From contig CAVRED010000012.1 in NCBI GenBank assembly GCA_963719975.1, positions 124,001-188,000 on the forward strand: 64,000 nucleotides of DNA. Reading direction: 5' to 3'. A program made the translations under genes and the position numbers. Under the pieces are notes generated by a model that did not search any database, was not told the origin of the DNA, and saw nothing but the letters and a program-made list of their open reading frames with translations. Below are positions 1-8,517 of this stretch, piece after piece. This DNA comes from Poindextera sp963719975. GTDB taxonomy: Bacteria; Pseudomonadota; Alphaproteobacteria; Caulobacterales; Caulobacteraceae. The first letter of the stretch is position 1. Every line of letters begins with the position of its first letter.

Positions 1-499
1 GCTCGAGGTCGGGGTTCTCCACGGTGCGGCGGGCCATATGGTCGTGGAAGCTGGCGAGCGTCCGCCCGGCTTTGTCCTGGTCAACGGCGCCCTTGATGCG
101 AAAGGCGTCGGCGCCGAACAGGACCGCAGCCTCCCGCCACATCTCATCGGCTCCGCCCGGCGCGGCGACTCCCACGAACTGGGCGAGGTAGACCGCGGCC
201 TGGTAGTCGCTCTCGATCGTGACGTCGGCGCCGTCGTCGAAGCCGCGAGCGATCGACGCGGTTTCGCCATCGAAGCGCAACGTCCAGCTGGCCGCGCCCG
301 CGGGCAGCTTCAGATGCGGCGGCGCGTCGGTGAAGCGCTCGCTCACCGAGAAGGGCTGGCCTCCCAGCGACGCCTTCCGCGGCGCCGGCAGTTCACGCCA
401 GAAGCGCTGCGCCTCCTCGAACCAGCGGTCGGAGAGGAACTCCACGTGGTGGGGCAGCGTGATCAGGTCCATGCCTGCCTGGGCGGCGCGATCAGCCAT
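1..499 (-). CDS. SCP2/sterol-carrier-like protein, partial (3' end beyond window)
   Basis: The open frame runs leftward from an ATG at 499 off the window edge, with about 166 codons visible. A strong ribosome binding site (GGAGGAAAGAG) lies directly upstream of the ATG. The protein starts MADRAAQAGMDLITLP. It contains a stretch (LRFDGETASIARGFDDG, then DVTIESDYQAAVYLA) that resembles the SCP2 sterol-carrier fold, in which a substrate analogue binds a hydrophobic tunnel. It lies 93 bases downstream of a crotonase gene on the same strand, so a joint role in acyl-CoA or lipid degradation is likely. The family assignment comes from pattern only and the C-terminus is not visible. Confidence 0.6.
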   Translation of the reverse strand, partial: MADRAAQAGMDLITLPHHVEFLSDRWFEEAQRFWRELPAPRKASLGGQPFSVSERFTDAPPHLKLPAGAASWTLRFDGETASIARGFDDGADVTIESDYQAAVYLAQFVGVAAPGGADEMWREAAVLFGADAFRIKGAVDQDKAGRTLASFHDHMARRTVENPDLE

Positions 500-592
500 C
501 TCTTTCCTCCTACCGACTTGGCCTTGTTCACCGGATCGAAGATCAAGGCGTTCTCGCCTAGCATAGTCCTGGCCGCGGTCGAAACGCCGGCC

Positions 593-1501
593 TCAAGGCA
601 GGAGCCTGCCGTCTGAATCGCGCTTTTCCGGGCCGTTCACGCGCGCCCTGCCGTCGCCGAAGGGGCCGTCGCGATCGTGCAGCGCCTTGCGCAGGCCTTC
701 CTCGCGCGCCTGGCGAAAGAAGCCCCTGGCGGCCGCGGCGGTGTGGCCGCGGGCATCGTTCTCGACGGCCAGCCGCTGGAGCGTGCGCGCGCCCATAAGC
801 TCGAGCCCGAGGTTGATGATGCGCTTGTTGACCGTCAGCACATCCGGGTCGATCAGCGCGAGCCGATCGGCGAGCTGCTCGACCTCGGCCTCCAGATCGT
901 CGTCCGGCACCGCCTTCATCACCAGCCCGAGCTGCTGAGCCTCGGCGCCGGTGATCGAGTTGCCGGTGAGCTGCAGGCGCTTCGCCCACTGCGGTCCGAC
1001 GTTGTAGAGCCACATATTGTTCGGCAACGCGCCCATGGAGCGCCCGGCCGGAAAGCCGATCACGGCGCTCTCGGCCGCGATGACCATGTCGCAGAGCAGA
1101 GCGACGTCGGTGCCGCCAGCCAGGCAATAGCCGTGCACCTGCGCAATGCTCGGCTTGTGCGCGTCGAACAGCGCCATCCGCAGCCGTTGCGAGCGCTCCA
1201 TCTGCCAGATGTCGTCGTCCATGCTGGCGCCGCCGCGGTAGCGGTTCGCTTCCCGGTCCTCGACCCTCGACGCCGGCGGTTGATTGCCGCCGCCGGCGAG
1301 GTCGTAGCCAGCTGAAAAGGCGCGGCCGGCGCCCCTGACGATGATGCAATGAACGTCGCTGTCGTTGTCGGCCTCCCAGACCGCCTCGCTGAGCTCGCTG
1401 AGCAGCGCGAGCGACAGCGCGTTCAGCCGCTCCGGCCGATTGAGCGTGATCCGCGCCCGCCCCCGCTCCTTCTCATAGATGATGCTCTCAAAGCCGCTCA
1501 T
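593..1501 (-). CDS. enoyl-CoA hydratase/isomerase family protein (crotonase)
   Basis: 302 residues. This crotonase-fold protein probably hydrates or isomerises an enoyl-CoA in the cytoplasm. The first oxyanion-hole segment (GAGRAFSAGYDL, about residue 57) and the second (QVHGYCLAGGTDVALLCD, about residue 120) are both present, as is the N-terminal signature RITLNRPERLNALS. The C-terminal tail is long and basic. It precedes the SCP2-like gene on the same strand and is divergent from the thiolase-fold gene at 1665, with 163 bases between. The substrate cannot be read from sequence. The family is certain; the specific reaction is not. Confidence 0.88.
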   Translation of the reverse strand: MSGFESIIYEKERGRARITLNRPERLNALSLALLSELSEAVWEADNDSDVHCIIVRGAGRAFSAGYDLAGGGNQPPASRVEDREANRYRGGASMDDDIWQMERSQRLRMALFDAHKPSIAQVHGYCLAGGTDVALLCDMVIAAESAVIGFPAGRSMGALPNNMWLYNVGPQWAKRLQLTGNSITGAEAQQLGLVMKAVPDDDLEAEVEQLADRLALIDPDVLTVNKRIINLGLELMGARTLQRLAVENDARGHTAAAARGFFRQAREEGLRKALHDRDGPFGDGRARVNGPEKRDSDGRLLP

Positions 1502-1664
1502 GCCGGCGCCTCCGTTCTGACGACCTTCGCGTCCGGACCGTAGCGGAAGCGGACGGCGCGATGAAACCAGATCCAGGCTTCCTTGCGTGGCGCGGCGGCG
1601 CCCAGCCGGTATATGTGAGATCGCCTCGGGGACTGGCCCGCCGCGAGCAAGGGGACGATGCCGG

Positions 1665-2852
1665 ATGAGCGAGCGAAGTCTGCGCGGGAGAGTGGCGGTC
1701 GTCGGGGTCGGCGAGACCGACTACTATCGGCACGGCGGGGCGCCGGAGCCGGAGTTCGTCCTCTGCCTGAAGGCGATCCTCGCCGCCTGCGCAGACGCCG
1801 GCGTCGATCCCACCGAGATCGACGGCTTCGCCTCCTACAGCAACGATCGGAACGACCCGCCCACCCTGGCGGTCGCGCTCGGGATCAAGGAGCTGCGGTT
1901 CTCGAACATGCAGTGGGGCGGCGGCGGGGGCGGCGGCGCCGGCGCCGTGGCGAACGCCGCGGCCGCTGTCGCGACCGGACTGGCGGACTGCGTGGTGGTC
2001 TACCGCGCCCTCGCGCAAGGCCAGTTCGGGCGTTTCGGCCAGGGGCCGCGCGCGGCGACGGTCTCCGGCGACCTTGCCCTCACGGTCCCATACGGACAGA
2101 TGTCGCCGGCGCAGTGGTACGCCCCCAAGGTCACGCGCTTCATGTACGAGCACGACATCGGCCAGGAGGCGTTGCGGGCGATCGCCCTGGCCTCCTATCA
2201 CCACGCCCAGTCCAACCCCCGCGCCGTCATGTACGGCCGGCCGCTGACGGAGGCGGCCTATGACGAGTCACGCTGGATCACCGAGCCGTTCCACCTCTAC
2301 GACTGCTGCCAGGAGAACGACGGGGCGGCCGCGCTCATCCTTGTTTCCGCCGAGCGCGCAAAGGACCTGAAGCAGACGCCGGCCTACGTGCTGGGAGCGG
2401 CGATCGGCGCCGGCTACCGCGTGCACTCGACGCCGGCGGGCTTCGCGACCCCGGACCTCGCCAGCTCGCACTTCCAGACGCTCGCGCCGCGCCTCTATGC
2501 GATGGCGGGCGTCGGCCCGGCCGACGTCGACGTGGTGCAGTGCTATGAGAACTTCACCGGCGGCGTGCTGATGAGCCTCGTGGAGCACGGCTTCTTCGAG
2601 CCCGAAGAGGCGATGGACTTCCTGACGCTCGAGAACCTGATCGCGCCCTCGGGCAGGCTGCCGCTCAACACCAGCGGCGGCAACCTCGCCGAGTGCTACA
2701 TGCACGGCCTGGAGCTGCAGATCGAGGCGGTTCGCCAACTCCGCGGTCAGTCGACGGCCCAGGCGCCGGACGTGAACGTCTCGCTGGCCGCGGCGGGGCC
2801 GATGGTCACCCCCGTCAGCACCGTCCTCTTCGGTTCGGAGGCCACGCTCTGA
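1665..2852 (+). CDS. thiolase-fold protein, lipid-transfer/aldolase (Ltp2-like) type
   Basis: 395 residues starting MSERSLRGRVAVVGVGETDYY. An in-frame ATG lies upstream at 1587, but the family N-terminus (VAVVGVGETDY) begins right after 1665. The protein has the thiolase fold but lacks the usual nucleophile Cys context; a run of seven Gly (QWGGGGGGGAG) sits in the N-terminal half. Two conserved tyrosines appear in CYENFTGG and ECYMHG. In the characterised Ltp2 aldolases Tyr residues carry out retro-aldol cleavage of steroid side-chain CoA esters. Its stop overlaps the ATG of a DUF35 gene (TGATG), and Ltp2 enzymes need a DUF35 partner. An acetyl-CoA acetyltransferase role is the alternative. 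Confidence 0.8.
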   Translation: MSERSLRGRVAVVGVGETDYYRHGGAPEPEFVLCLKAILAACADAGVDPTEIDGFASYSNDRNDPPTLAVALGIKELRFSNMQWGGGGGGGAGAVANAAAAVATGLADCVVVYRALAQGQFGRFGQGPRAATVSGDLALTVPYGQMSPAQWYAPKVTRFMYEHDIGQEALRAIALASYHHAQSNPRAVMYGRPLTEAAYDESRWITEPFHLYDCCQENDGAAALILVSAERAKDLKQTPAYVLGAAIGAGYRVHSTPAGFATPDLASSHFQTLAPRLYAMAGVGPADVDVVQCYENFTGGVLMSLVEHGFFEPEEAMDFLTLENLIAPSGRLPLNTSGGNLAECYMHGLELQIEAVRQLRGQSTAQAPDVNVSLAAAGPMVTPVSTVLFGSEATL

Positions 2853-3302
2853 TGACACAAAGCTACCTGCCGCCAGGCCTGCCGATCCCGGTCCCCGAGC
2901 GCAACGGCCTCTCCGCGCCCTATTGGGCAGGGCCTGCGCCAGGGGGTGCTCAAGGTGCAGCGCAATCCCCGCACCGGCGCTTGGCAGTGGCCGGCGCAGT
3001 GGATCGCCTACGATGACCAGGGGTTCGACCTCGAATGGGTCGAGGTGGCGCCGCGTGGCCGCATCTACAGCTGGACCCGCGTTTGGCACCCGGTGCACCC
3101 GGCCCTGAAGGACGCCTGTCCCTACATCGTGGTCGTGGTCGAGCTGCCGCAGGCGGGGAACGTGCGCATGCTCGGCAACCTGCTCGGCGATCCGCATCAG
3201 CCGGTGCGCATCGGCGCCGACGTCGAGGCCGTGTTCGAGCACCATCCCGACGCCGATCCGCCGTACTCGCTGGCGCAGTGGCGCGTCGCAGACGGCGGCT
3301 AA
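2852..3302 (+). CDS. DUF35 OB-fold/zinc-ribbon protein, one frame break
   Basis: About 149 residues once one extra base near 2934 is removed. The N-terminal part (MTQSYLPPGLPIPVPERNG, then APYWAG) is read in one frame. The rest (LRQGVLKVQRNPRTGAWQWP onward) is in the next, and taking out a single C rejoins YWAG to LRQG. These are the rubredoxin-like zinc ribbon and acyl-CoA-associating OB fold of DUF35. The start codon overlaps the stop of the thiolase-fold gene, so the two are translationally coupled and probably form one complex. Only one Cys-type zinc motif is hinted at; the ligands look degenerate. The stop codon overlaps that of the convergent amidohydrolase (3299-3302). Confidence 0.75.
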
Positions 3303-4591
3303 GCCCCCGCGTAGGCCTTCGGATCCAGGCCGAACAGCCGCGCGGCGTTGAGGCCGAGGATCTTGGCGCGGGAGTCCTCCGAGAGGCTCCCCATGGTCCG
3401 CTCGATGGTCTCGGCCGAGTGGGGCCAGGACCCCTCGTGGTGCGGATAGTCGTTGGCCCACAGGAAGTTGTCCGCGAGGTCGTAGGCCTCCGCCAGCTTC
3501 AGGCCGGCCGCGTCATCCTGGAAGGTGGCGAAGCAATTGCGCCGGAAGTAGGCCGACGGCGGCTCCGCAAGATGCGGCCTGACCCAGAAATGGTGCGCCT
3601 TGGCGGCGTGGTCGAGAGTCTCCAGCAGCCAAGGCACGAATCCGACGCCGCTCTCCACCAGCCCGGCATAGAGGCGCGGATGCCGCTCGAACACCCCGGC
3701 GGCGATCATCTGCACCAAGGGTTCGATCGTCGTCTCCATCGAGTGGCAGGCGTAGTTGATGATGGCGCCGCCGGCGCCCCCGACCGCGCGCGGATCGCGC
3801 CCGGTGGAGACGTGGAAGGTGACCACCAGGCCCGTCTCTTCCAGCAGGCTCCACATCGGCTCGAACGCGGGGTCGTTGTACTCGAGCTTGCCGAATTCCT
3901 TCGGGTCCATAGATCACGGAGTTGGAGAGGCACACGGCTCTGAAGCCGCTCTCAGCGGCCCAGGCGATTTCGGCCATGGCGCCGGCCAGATCGCCGGCGC
4001 GATGAGGGCGGCCGGCAGCATGCGCGGACACGCGCCCTGCATGTGCGGACCGCAGAACCCGTGCGCCCAACGATTCCACTGTCGGCACATGGCCATCGCG
4101 AACACCGGATCTGGCGTCGCCCAGGACAGCAGGCCTCGATTGGGGAACATCAGCTCGGCGTCGACCCCGTCCGCCCGGTGATCGGCGAGCCGTCCCTCGA
4201 TGGTGCGGCCGCTGGCGTTGCGCAGCGCGTCCTCCTCGTCGAGCGGGCTGGTCGCCGCGCCGGCGCCGCCGCCCGACGTCAAGGAACCGGCGCCGCCGGG
4301 GTTTCCTGCCGCGCGCACGCGCTGGGGCCGGTTGCCTTCCGTCATCAGCCATTGCGAGCCGTCTGCTCGTGTCTCGAGCCTCGGAATCCGGTCGCGGTAC
4401 TCCGGCTCGATCTCGCTGAGGTAGGTGGCCGGCTCGACCCCGTGGGTGTCGGCCGAGAACATGAAATACTTGTTCGGCGCGCCCGGCCGGGCCGAGCCTC
4501 GCCAGCCCGCGGCCCCCGGCGTCTCGCGCCGCCATAGGTTGTGCGGCGTGCGCTCGGGGCTGGTCTTCAGGACTTGCAGCGTTTCGCTCAT
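3299..4591 (-). CDS. amidohydrolase family 2 protein (PF04909-like), two frame breaks
   Basis: About 430 residues on the minus strand, starting MSETLQVLKTSPERTPHNLW at 4591. This TIM-barrel metal-dependent hydrolase or decarboxylase carries FSADTHG near residue 45, where the family binds metal, and TFHVSTGRD, FLWANDYPHHEGSWP and NAARLFGL in the C-terminal half. The reading frame changes near 4000 (one base missing before GDLAGAMAEIAW) and near 3912 (one base extra, restoring VIYDPKEFGK). The two cancel, so the total length is a multiple of three. A role in aromatic or amide degradation is likely from the family; the substrate is unknown. Confidence 0.78.
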
Positions 4592-4685
4592 GAGGATCGC
4601 CTTTCGCGCAGCGGCCGCCCGCTTCAAGGTTGCGCGCCCCTGCTGGCGCCGTCAACGAACGCCGCGGGCCACCGACCCCGTTGAC

Positions 4686-5573
4686 TTACGACCCGGCGAG
4701 GGAGGCGGCGCTGGCGATATCCTCGATCAGGCGCGCATGCGTCGGGCGCCAGCCCAGGCGTTGCTGGGTAAGCTGGCTTGTGGCGGGCATATCGATGCCG
4801 GCGAACATGCCGAGCCAGCCGAAGTGGTTCACCGCGTCTTCGGCGCCAAGGCTGGCCGTCGGCAGCCCAAGTCGCCGGCCGATGGCGGCGGCGATCTCGC
4901 GCATCGGCACGCCTTCGTCGCCGACGGCATGGTAGGCGGCGCCAGGCTCGCCCTTCTCGAGCGCGAGGCGGTAGAGATTCGCCGCGTCGAGACGGTGTCC
5001 GGCGGGCCAGCGGTTGGCCCCGTCCCCGATGTAGGCGGCCACCCCCTTCTCCCGCGCGACGCTGACCAGCATCGGCAGGAATCCGCCTTCGCCGCTGTCG
5101 TAGGTGATCGGGGGCAGGCGGATGACGGCCGTCCGCAGACCGCGGCCCGCGGCCTCGCGCACCAGCGCCTCGGTCTCGCCGCGGCCCTGGCGCTGCGGCT
5201 GGTCGTCTTCGGTGGCGGTGCGGCCGGGCGCCAGCATCGCCACGCCGGAGGTGGCGATGAACGGCTTTCCGGAGCCGGCCAGCGCATCCAGCATCGCGGC
5301 GACCGTGTTCTTCTCGATCTCGATATTCTCGGCGAAGCGCGAGAAGTCGTGGATGAAGGCGCACTGGATCACCGCCTCGCACGCCCGCGCGCCGGAAATG
5401 AAGCTGTCGTGGTCCGCAAGGTCGCCCATGTGCGGGTCGACGCCGCGGCTCGCCAGGGTCCGCGCGCCTTCCTCGGTGCGGGCGACGCCCAACACCGTGT
5501 GTCCGGCGCCGATCAACTCGCGCGCCACCGCCGTTCCGATAAAGCCGGTCGCCCCGGTCAAGAACACTCTCAT
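4686..5573 (-). CDS. extended SDR / NAD-dependent epimerase-like protein
   Basis: 295 residues, intact. The N-terminal Rossmann motif GATGFIG (residues 7-13) binds NAD(P). The segment MGDLAD is the usual acidic turn after beta-3. The rest resembles atypical SDRs that reduce or isomerise small substrates, with GDGANRWPAGHRLDAANLYRLAL as the family C-terminal signature. The canonical YxxxK is not obvious, as is common for atypical SDRs. It lies between the MDR gene (start at 6530, stop two bases before this start) and the amidohydrolase, all on the minus strand, so the three are probably one operon controlled from the divergent TetR promoter. Confidence 0.85.
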   Translation of the reverse strand: MRVFLTGATGFIGTAVARELIGAGHTVLGVARTEEGARTLASRGVDPHMGDLADHDSFISGARACEAVIQCAFIHDFSRFAENIEIEKNTVAAMLDALAGSGKPFIATSGVAMLAPGRTATEDDQPQRQGRGETEALVREAAGRGLRTAVIRLPPITYDSGEGGFLPMLVSVAREKGVAAYIGDGANRWPAGHRLDAANLYRLALEKGEPGAAYHAVGDEGVPMREIAAAIGRRLGLPTASLGAEDAVNHFGWLGMFAGIDMPATSQLTQQRLGWRPTHARLIEDIASAASLAGS

Positions 5574-6530
5574 CTAGACGATCCTTCCTGTTGGCCGGCC
5601 GCGCTGTCCGGCAGCAAGACGAGTTTGCCGTGGGCGTGGCCGCCGATGCTGGCCTGGAGCGCCTCGCGCCAGTCGTCGAGCCGGAACGTGCGCGCGATCG
5701 GAACCGTGAACTGGCCTTCGGCGGCGAGCTTGGCGAACTCGGCGAGCACACCCTCGCGCCGTGTCATCGGTTCGCTGAAGCTGTGCCGCGCGCCGAGTTC
5801 CGCGGCCGAGGCGAAATCCGTCATCGTGAGCACCCGCCGCGGATCGCCGCCGGCGATCTTGACCAGGTCTGGCAGCACGCCGTTGGGCCGAAGCCGTATC
5901 CAAAATCAGGTCCGGCGCGCCGCCCGCGATCTCACGAACCCGCTCGACCATACCCTCCCCGTAGCTGGTGACGGAGGCGCCGAGCGCACGAAGTTGGCCG
6001 GCGAACGTGTCGCCCGCGGTCGCGATAACCCGTGCACCTCGCATCAGCGCCATCTGCACGGCGGCGAAACCCATCATGGTCCCGGCGGCGTGGATGAGGA
6101 CCGTCTGGCCTGACGAAGGGCCAAGCGCGTCAAGGTGGAGCGACGCGGTCTCGACAGCCATCGGCAGCGCAGCCGCTTTGATAAGGTCAAGTCCGTCCGG
6201 AGCCTGGCCCCAGCGTTCCAGGACCGCGCAGTCCGAGGCGCCTGCGCTGGGGTAGCTCGAGAAGCTGGCCGAACCCAGCGCCCGATCGCCGACCCCGATG
6301 TTCGTTACGCCCTCGCCGACGGCGTCCACGATTCCGGCCACGTCGAGCCCGACGCCGCGCGGTAGGTCTCCCGGGAGGAAGCCGCGGCAGAGCTCCCAAT
6401 CGGCCGGGTTCAGCCCGCACGCATGCACTCGCACCCGGATGTGGCCGGCGCGCGGTTCCGGGGCGTCGGCTTTCTCTAGCCGCAGCACGTCCGCCGGCTC
6501 TCCGTATTCGTGGAAGCGGAGCGTCCGCAT
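5570..6530 (-). CDS. NADP-dependent MDR oxidoreductase (quinone reductase type), one frame break
   Basis: About 319 residues, starting MRTLRFHEYGEPADVLRLEK. This zinc-free medium-chain dehydrogenase has the N-terminal GroES-like domain (HACGLNPADWELCRG, then GLDVAGIVDAVGEGV) and a Rossmann domain (VLIHAAGTMMGFAAVQMA). The frame changes near 5880: one extra C between TASA and NGVLPDLVKIAGGD. The final part (RTFRLDDWREALQ and GHAHGKLVLLPD) is the usual family ending. Its 5' end faces a TetR gene across a 76-base spacer with two operator-like palindromes, so it is probably the repressor's target. The stop overlaps the start of the downstream SDR. Confidence 0.85.
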
Positions 6531-6547
6531 AACTCGACCCCTGTTGC

Positions 6548-6586
6548 GTCAGTAACTGACATATAGGCGTAGAGACAGTCGCTGAC
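6548..6586. promoter_or_regulatory. paired palindromic operator for divergent TetR/MDR genes
   Basis: The spacer between the two divergent starts holds GTCAGTAACTGAC (6548-6560), a perfect 6+1+6 palindrome. Exactly 26 bases further is GACAGTCGCTGAC (6574-6586), which shares CAGT..CTGAC. The TATA-like tatag lies between the two sites. This is the usual arrangement for a TetR repressor that represses both itself and a divergent target. Binding is inferred. Confidence 0.65.
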
Positions 6587-6606
6587 AATACGTGTAGGTT
6601 GGGCTC

Positions 6607-7167
6607 ATGCCGCGGAGTGGTGAAGATGCGCGCCGGCGCCTCCAGCAGGCGGCCCTCGAGCTGTTTCGCGAACGCGGCTACGAGGCGACGACGACGGCCG
6701 AAATCGCCGCCAAGGCCGGTGTCACAGAACGGACCTTCTTCCGGCACTTCCCGGACAAGCGGGAAGCCCTGTTCGACGGGGAAGAGGCTTTCCGCACTGC
6801 CCTGAGCGACGGTGTCATGGCGGCGCCCGAAGACATGAACCCGATGGGCGCGCTGCTCTTCGCCTTCCGCTCGGTCGAGGGGATGCTCGAGGACAATCGC
6901 GCGTTCGCCGAACCCCGGCAGTCCGTCATCGCCCAGACGCCCGCGTTGGAGGAGCGCATGCGCACGAAGACGGCGGGTCTGATCAGCGCGTTGTCTGCGG
7001 CGCTACGCCGTCGCGGCCTTGATGAGGGCGCCGCAACGCTGGCGGCCCAGGTCGGGATGGCCGCCTTCAGCCATGCCGCCCGCGCATGGTTCGCCGATCC
7101 GACGCCGGGACTGGACGCCCACCTGACCCGCGCGTTCGCCGCGCTGCATGACTTGTCCGCGACTTAG
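6607..7167 (+). CDS. TetR/AcrR family transcriptional regulator
   Basis: 186 residues. The N-terminal helix-turn-helix spans residues 9-55 (RRRLQQAALELFRERGYEAT, then TAEIAAKAGVTERTFFRHFPDKREAL). The ligand-binding C-terminal domain is of the short type. It is divergent from the MDR gene and has a paired palindrome in the spacer, so local repression of the MDR-SDR-amidohydrolase genes plus autoregulation is likely. The inducer is unknown. Confidence 0.9.
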   Translation: MPRSGEDARRRLQQAALELFRERGYEATTTAEIAAKAGVTERTFFRHFPDKREALFDGEEAFRTALSDGVMAAPEDMNPMGALLFAFRSVEGMLEDNRAFAEPRQSVIAQTPALEERMRTKTAGLISALSAALRRRGLDEGAATLAAQVGMAAFSHAARAWFADPTPGLDAHLTRAFAALHDLSAT

Positions 7168-7177
7168 GGAGATCGTC

Positions 7178-7432
7178 ATGCCGGTGAAACGCGACGGCCC
7201 AGAGCCCCCGGTTCAAGCGGAGACTCAAGAGGCGCGCCAAGCGGCTCGCGCAAGCTACTACCGGGGCGTGGCGCTTCGCTCGTGCGTGGTGGTCGTTGCG
7301 CTGGCCGCGGCTTGGTTCGCGCCCGTCGCATGGCCGCTCAAGCTGGAAATCTACCTGGCGATCATGTTGGTGGCCGTGGCGGCCGTGATCGTGTTTCGCG
7401 CTCGCAAGCGCGCACGTCGAACTTCGAACTAA
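7178..7432 (+). CDS. small two-helix membrane protein, unknown function
   Basis: 84 residues from the ATG at 7178, which follows the TetR stop by ten bases; an in-frame upstream start at 7148 would overlap TetR. The first 35 residues are charged. They are followed by two hydrophobic segments (about residues 39-56 and 61-77, CVVVVALAAAWFAPVAW and LEIYLAIMLVAVAAVIVF), and the end is basic (RARKRARR). The pattern suggests an inner-membrane protein with both ends in the cytoplasm. It is probably co-transcribed with TetR. I do not recognise the family. Confidence 0.6.
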   Translation: MPVKRDGPEPPVQAETQEARQAARASYYRGVALRSCVVVVALAAAWFAPVAWPLKLEIYLAIMLVAVAAVIVFRARKRARRTSN

Positions 7433-7439
7433 CCCTCTC

Positions 7440-7799
7440 TCAGGTTCGTGGTTTCAGAGACAGCCGCCTGGCCGCTTTCACGCTCACCATTTGCATCCGG
7501 CCAACCGTGCGCCCGGTTACGGCGCAAACCTCAAAGTCGCCGACGATTTCGCTCGCCCAGATCTCATCGTTGGTCTTGCCGGCCCAGAGCTGCCGGACGC
7601 TTGCCGGGAGGTCGCTGAAGCGTTCGTTTGGCTGCAGCACCCCAAGCACCCGGTGCGTGCCGACGACCCAGATCCGCGCCGTCGGAGCGCCATTGTTCAG
7701 GGTCAGCCGCCCATGAACGTCGCGACACGCCGCCGCCCTGGCCCCGTCGATCGCGGTCAGCAAGGAAACGATTGCGACGATGATGCCGACGGCCTTCAT
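7440..7799 (-). CDS. small secreted protein, unknown function
   Basis: 119 residues from ATG 7799. A clear signal peptide (MKAVGIIVAIVSLLTAIDGARA, cleavage after ARA near residue 22) starts the protein. The frame stays open upstream to 7925, but that part is basic and unlike a protein N-terminus. The mature part is compact, with two cysteines (ACRDVHG near the start and FEVCAVTG near the end) that may form a disulfide. It converges with the small membrane protein gene, seven bases between stops. The domain is not recognised. Confidence 0.65.
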   Translation of the reverse strand: MKAVGIIVAIVSLLTAIDGARAAACRDVHGRLTLNNGAPTARIWVVGTHRVLGVLQPNERFSDLPASVRQLWAGKTNDEIWASEIVGDFEVCAVTGRTVGRMQMVSVKAARRLSLKPRT

Positions 7800-7980
7800 A
7801 GGTCGTGGGATGTGCGCTTTCCGGCGAGACCTCAAGGTCCGGAGAGGCCGAACGCCGTCGGAGGGTTCAGGCCGGGCCGCGGTCCCATCCTTCTTTCGCT
7901 CGCGACGACATGGACCCGTCGGCATCCATCATCTAGCGTGATCCGGGGGCAGGGGGCGCTTGCACACCGGGAGGTGCTCA

Positions 7981-8352
7981 ATGACCGGAACAACGGACTC
8001 GCTCATTGCCGAAGGGACGACGGTCGACGGCGGTGTGAGTGGCGACTGCCAACTGCACGTCGACGGCGTCATCCACGGCGACGTCGCCGTGACACATCTG
8101 TCCGTGGGCCAGGTCGGCAAGATCGAGGGCGCGAGCAAAGCCGAGTTAGTGGAAGTTCGTGGGCGCGTCCTCGGCTCGATCGCCGCCAAAGAGGTGAAGC
8201 TGCTCGCCGGCTGCAATGTGGAAGGCGATATTTCGCACGAGCAGCTCATCATCGAGCCGGGCGCGATCTTTGAAGGCCGCAGCCTCAGGTACCAGCGGCC
8301 CGTCCCCGCCCTCGCGGCCTCGACGACGAGCGGGATCACCAAATCCGGCTAG
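7981..8352 (+). CDS. bactofilin family cytoskeletal protein
   Basis: 123 residues. The start at 7981 is set by the ribosome binding site GGGAGGTGCTCA. The body is a series of short beta-helix turns of the bactofilin fold (ISEGTTVDGGV-like beginning, HVDGVIHGDV, LVEVRGRVLGSI, NVEGDISHEQL, EPGAIFEGR). Bactofilins polymerise without nucleotide into membrane-associated filaments that localise cell-wall and stalk enzymes in Caulobacter relatives. The flanking tails are short and polar. No peptidase partner gene is next to it, so its localisation role here is open. Confidence 0.9.
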   Translation: MTGTTDSLIAEGTTVDGGVSGDCQLHVDGVIHGDVAVTHLSVGQVGKIEGASKAELVEVRGRVLGSIAAKEVKLLAGCNVEGDISHEQLIIEPGAIFEGRSLRYQRPVPALAASTTSGITKSG

Positions 8353-8517
8353 GCGTTGCGGATCGCTTCTCCCCGCCCGAGCCGCAGCGCCTCCCCCCGC
8401 GGGGAAAGGCGGTAGCCCCGCCAGCCCAGCGAACGCCCCGCCGCATGATCGGCGCGAAGATGGATTGACCGCGGGGCGGGCGCCGGGCCTGATCTGACGC
8501 CTCGAAGAGGGGGCGGC

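Noticed and set aside
1498..1650. A minus-strand open stretch ending EAWIWFHRAVRFRYGPDAKV, overlapping the crotonase start by ATGA
   Set aside because: It looks protein-like but has no start codon and would run antisense through the thiolase-fold gene; about 50 codons only, so chance in GC-rich DNA is likely.
8353..8517. GC-rich spacer with CCCCGCGGGG-like palindrome as a possible REP element
   Set aside because: Only one short self-complementary stretch, no second copy with matching plan in the window.
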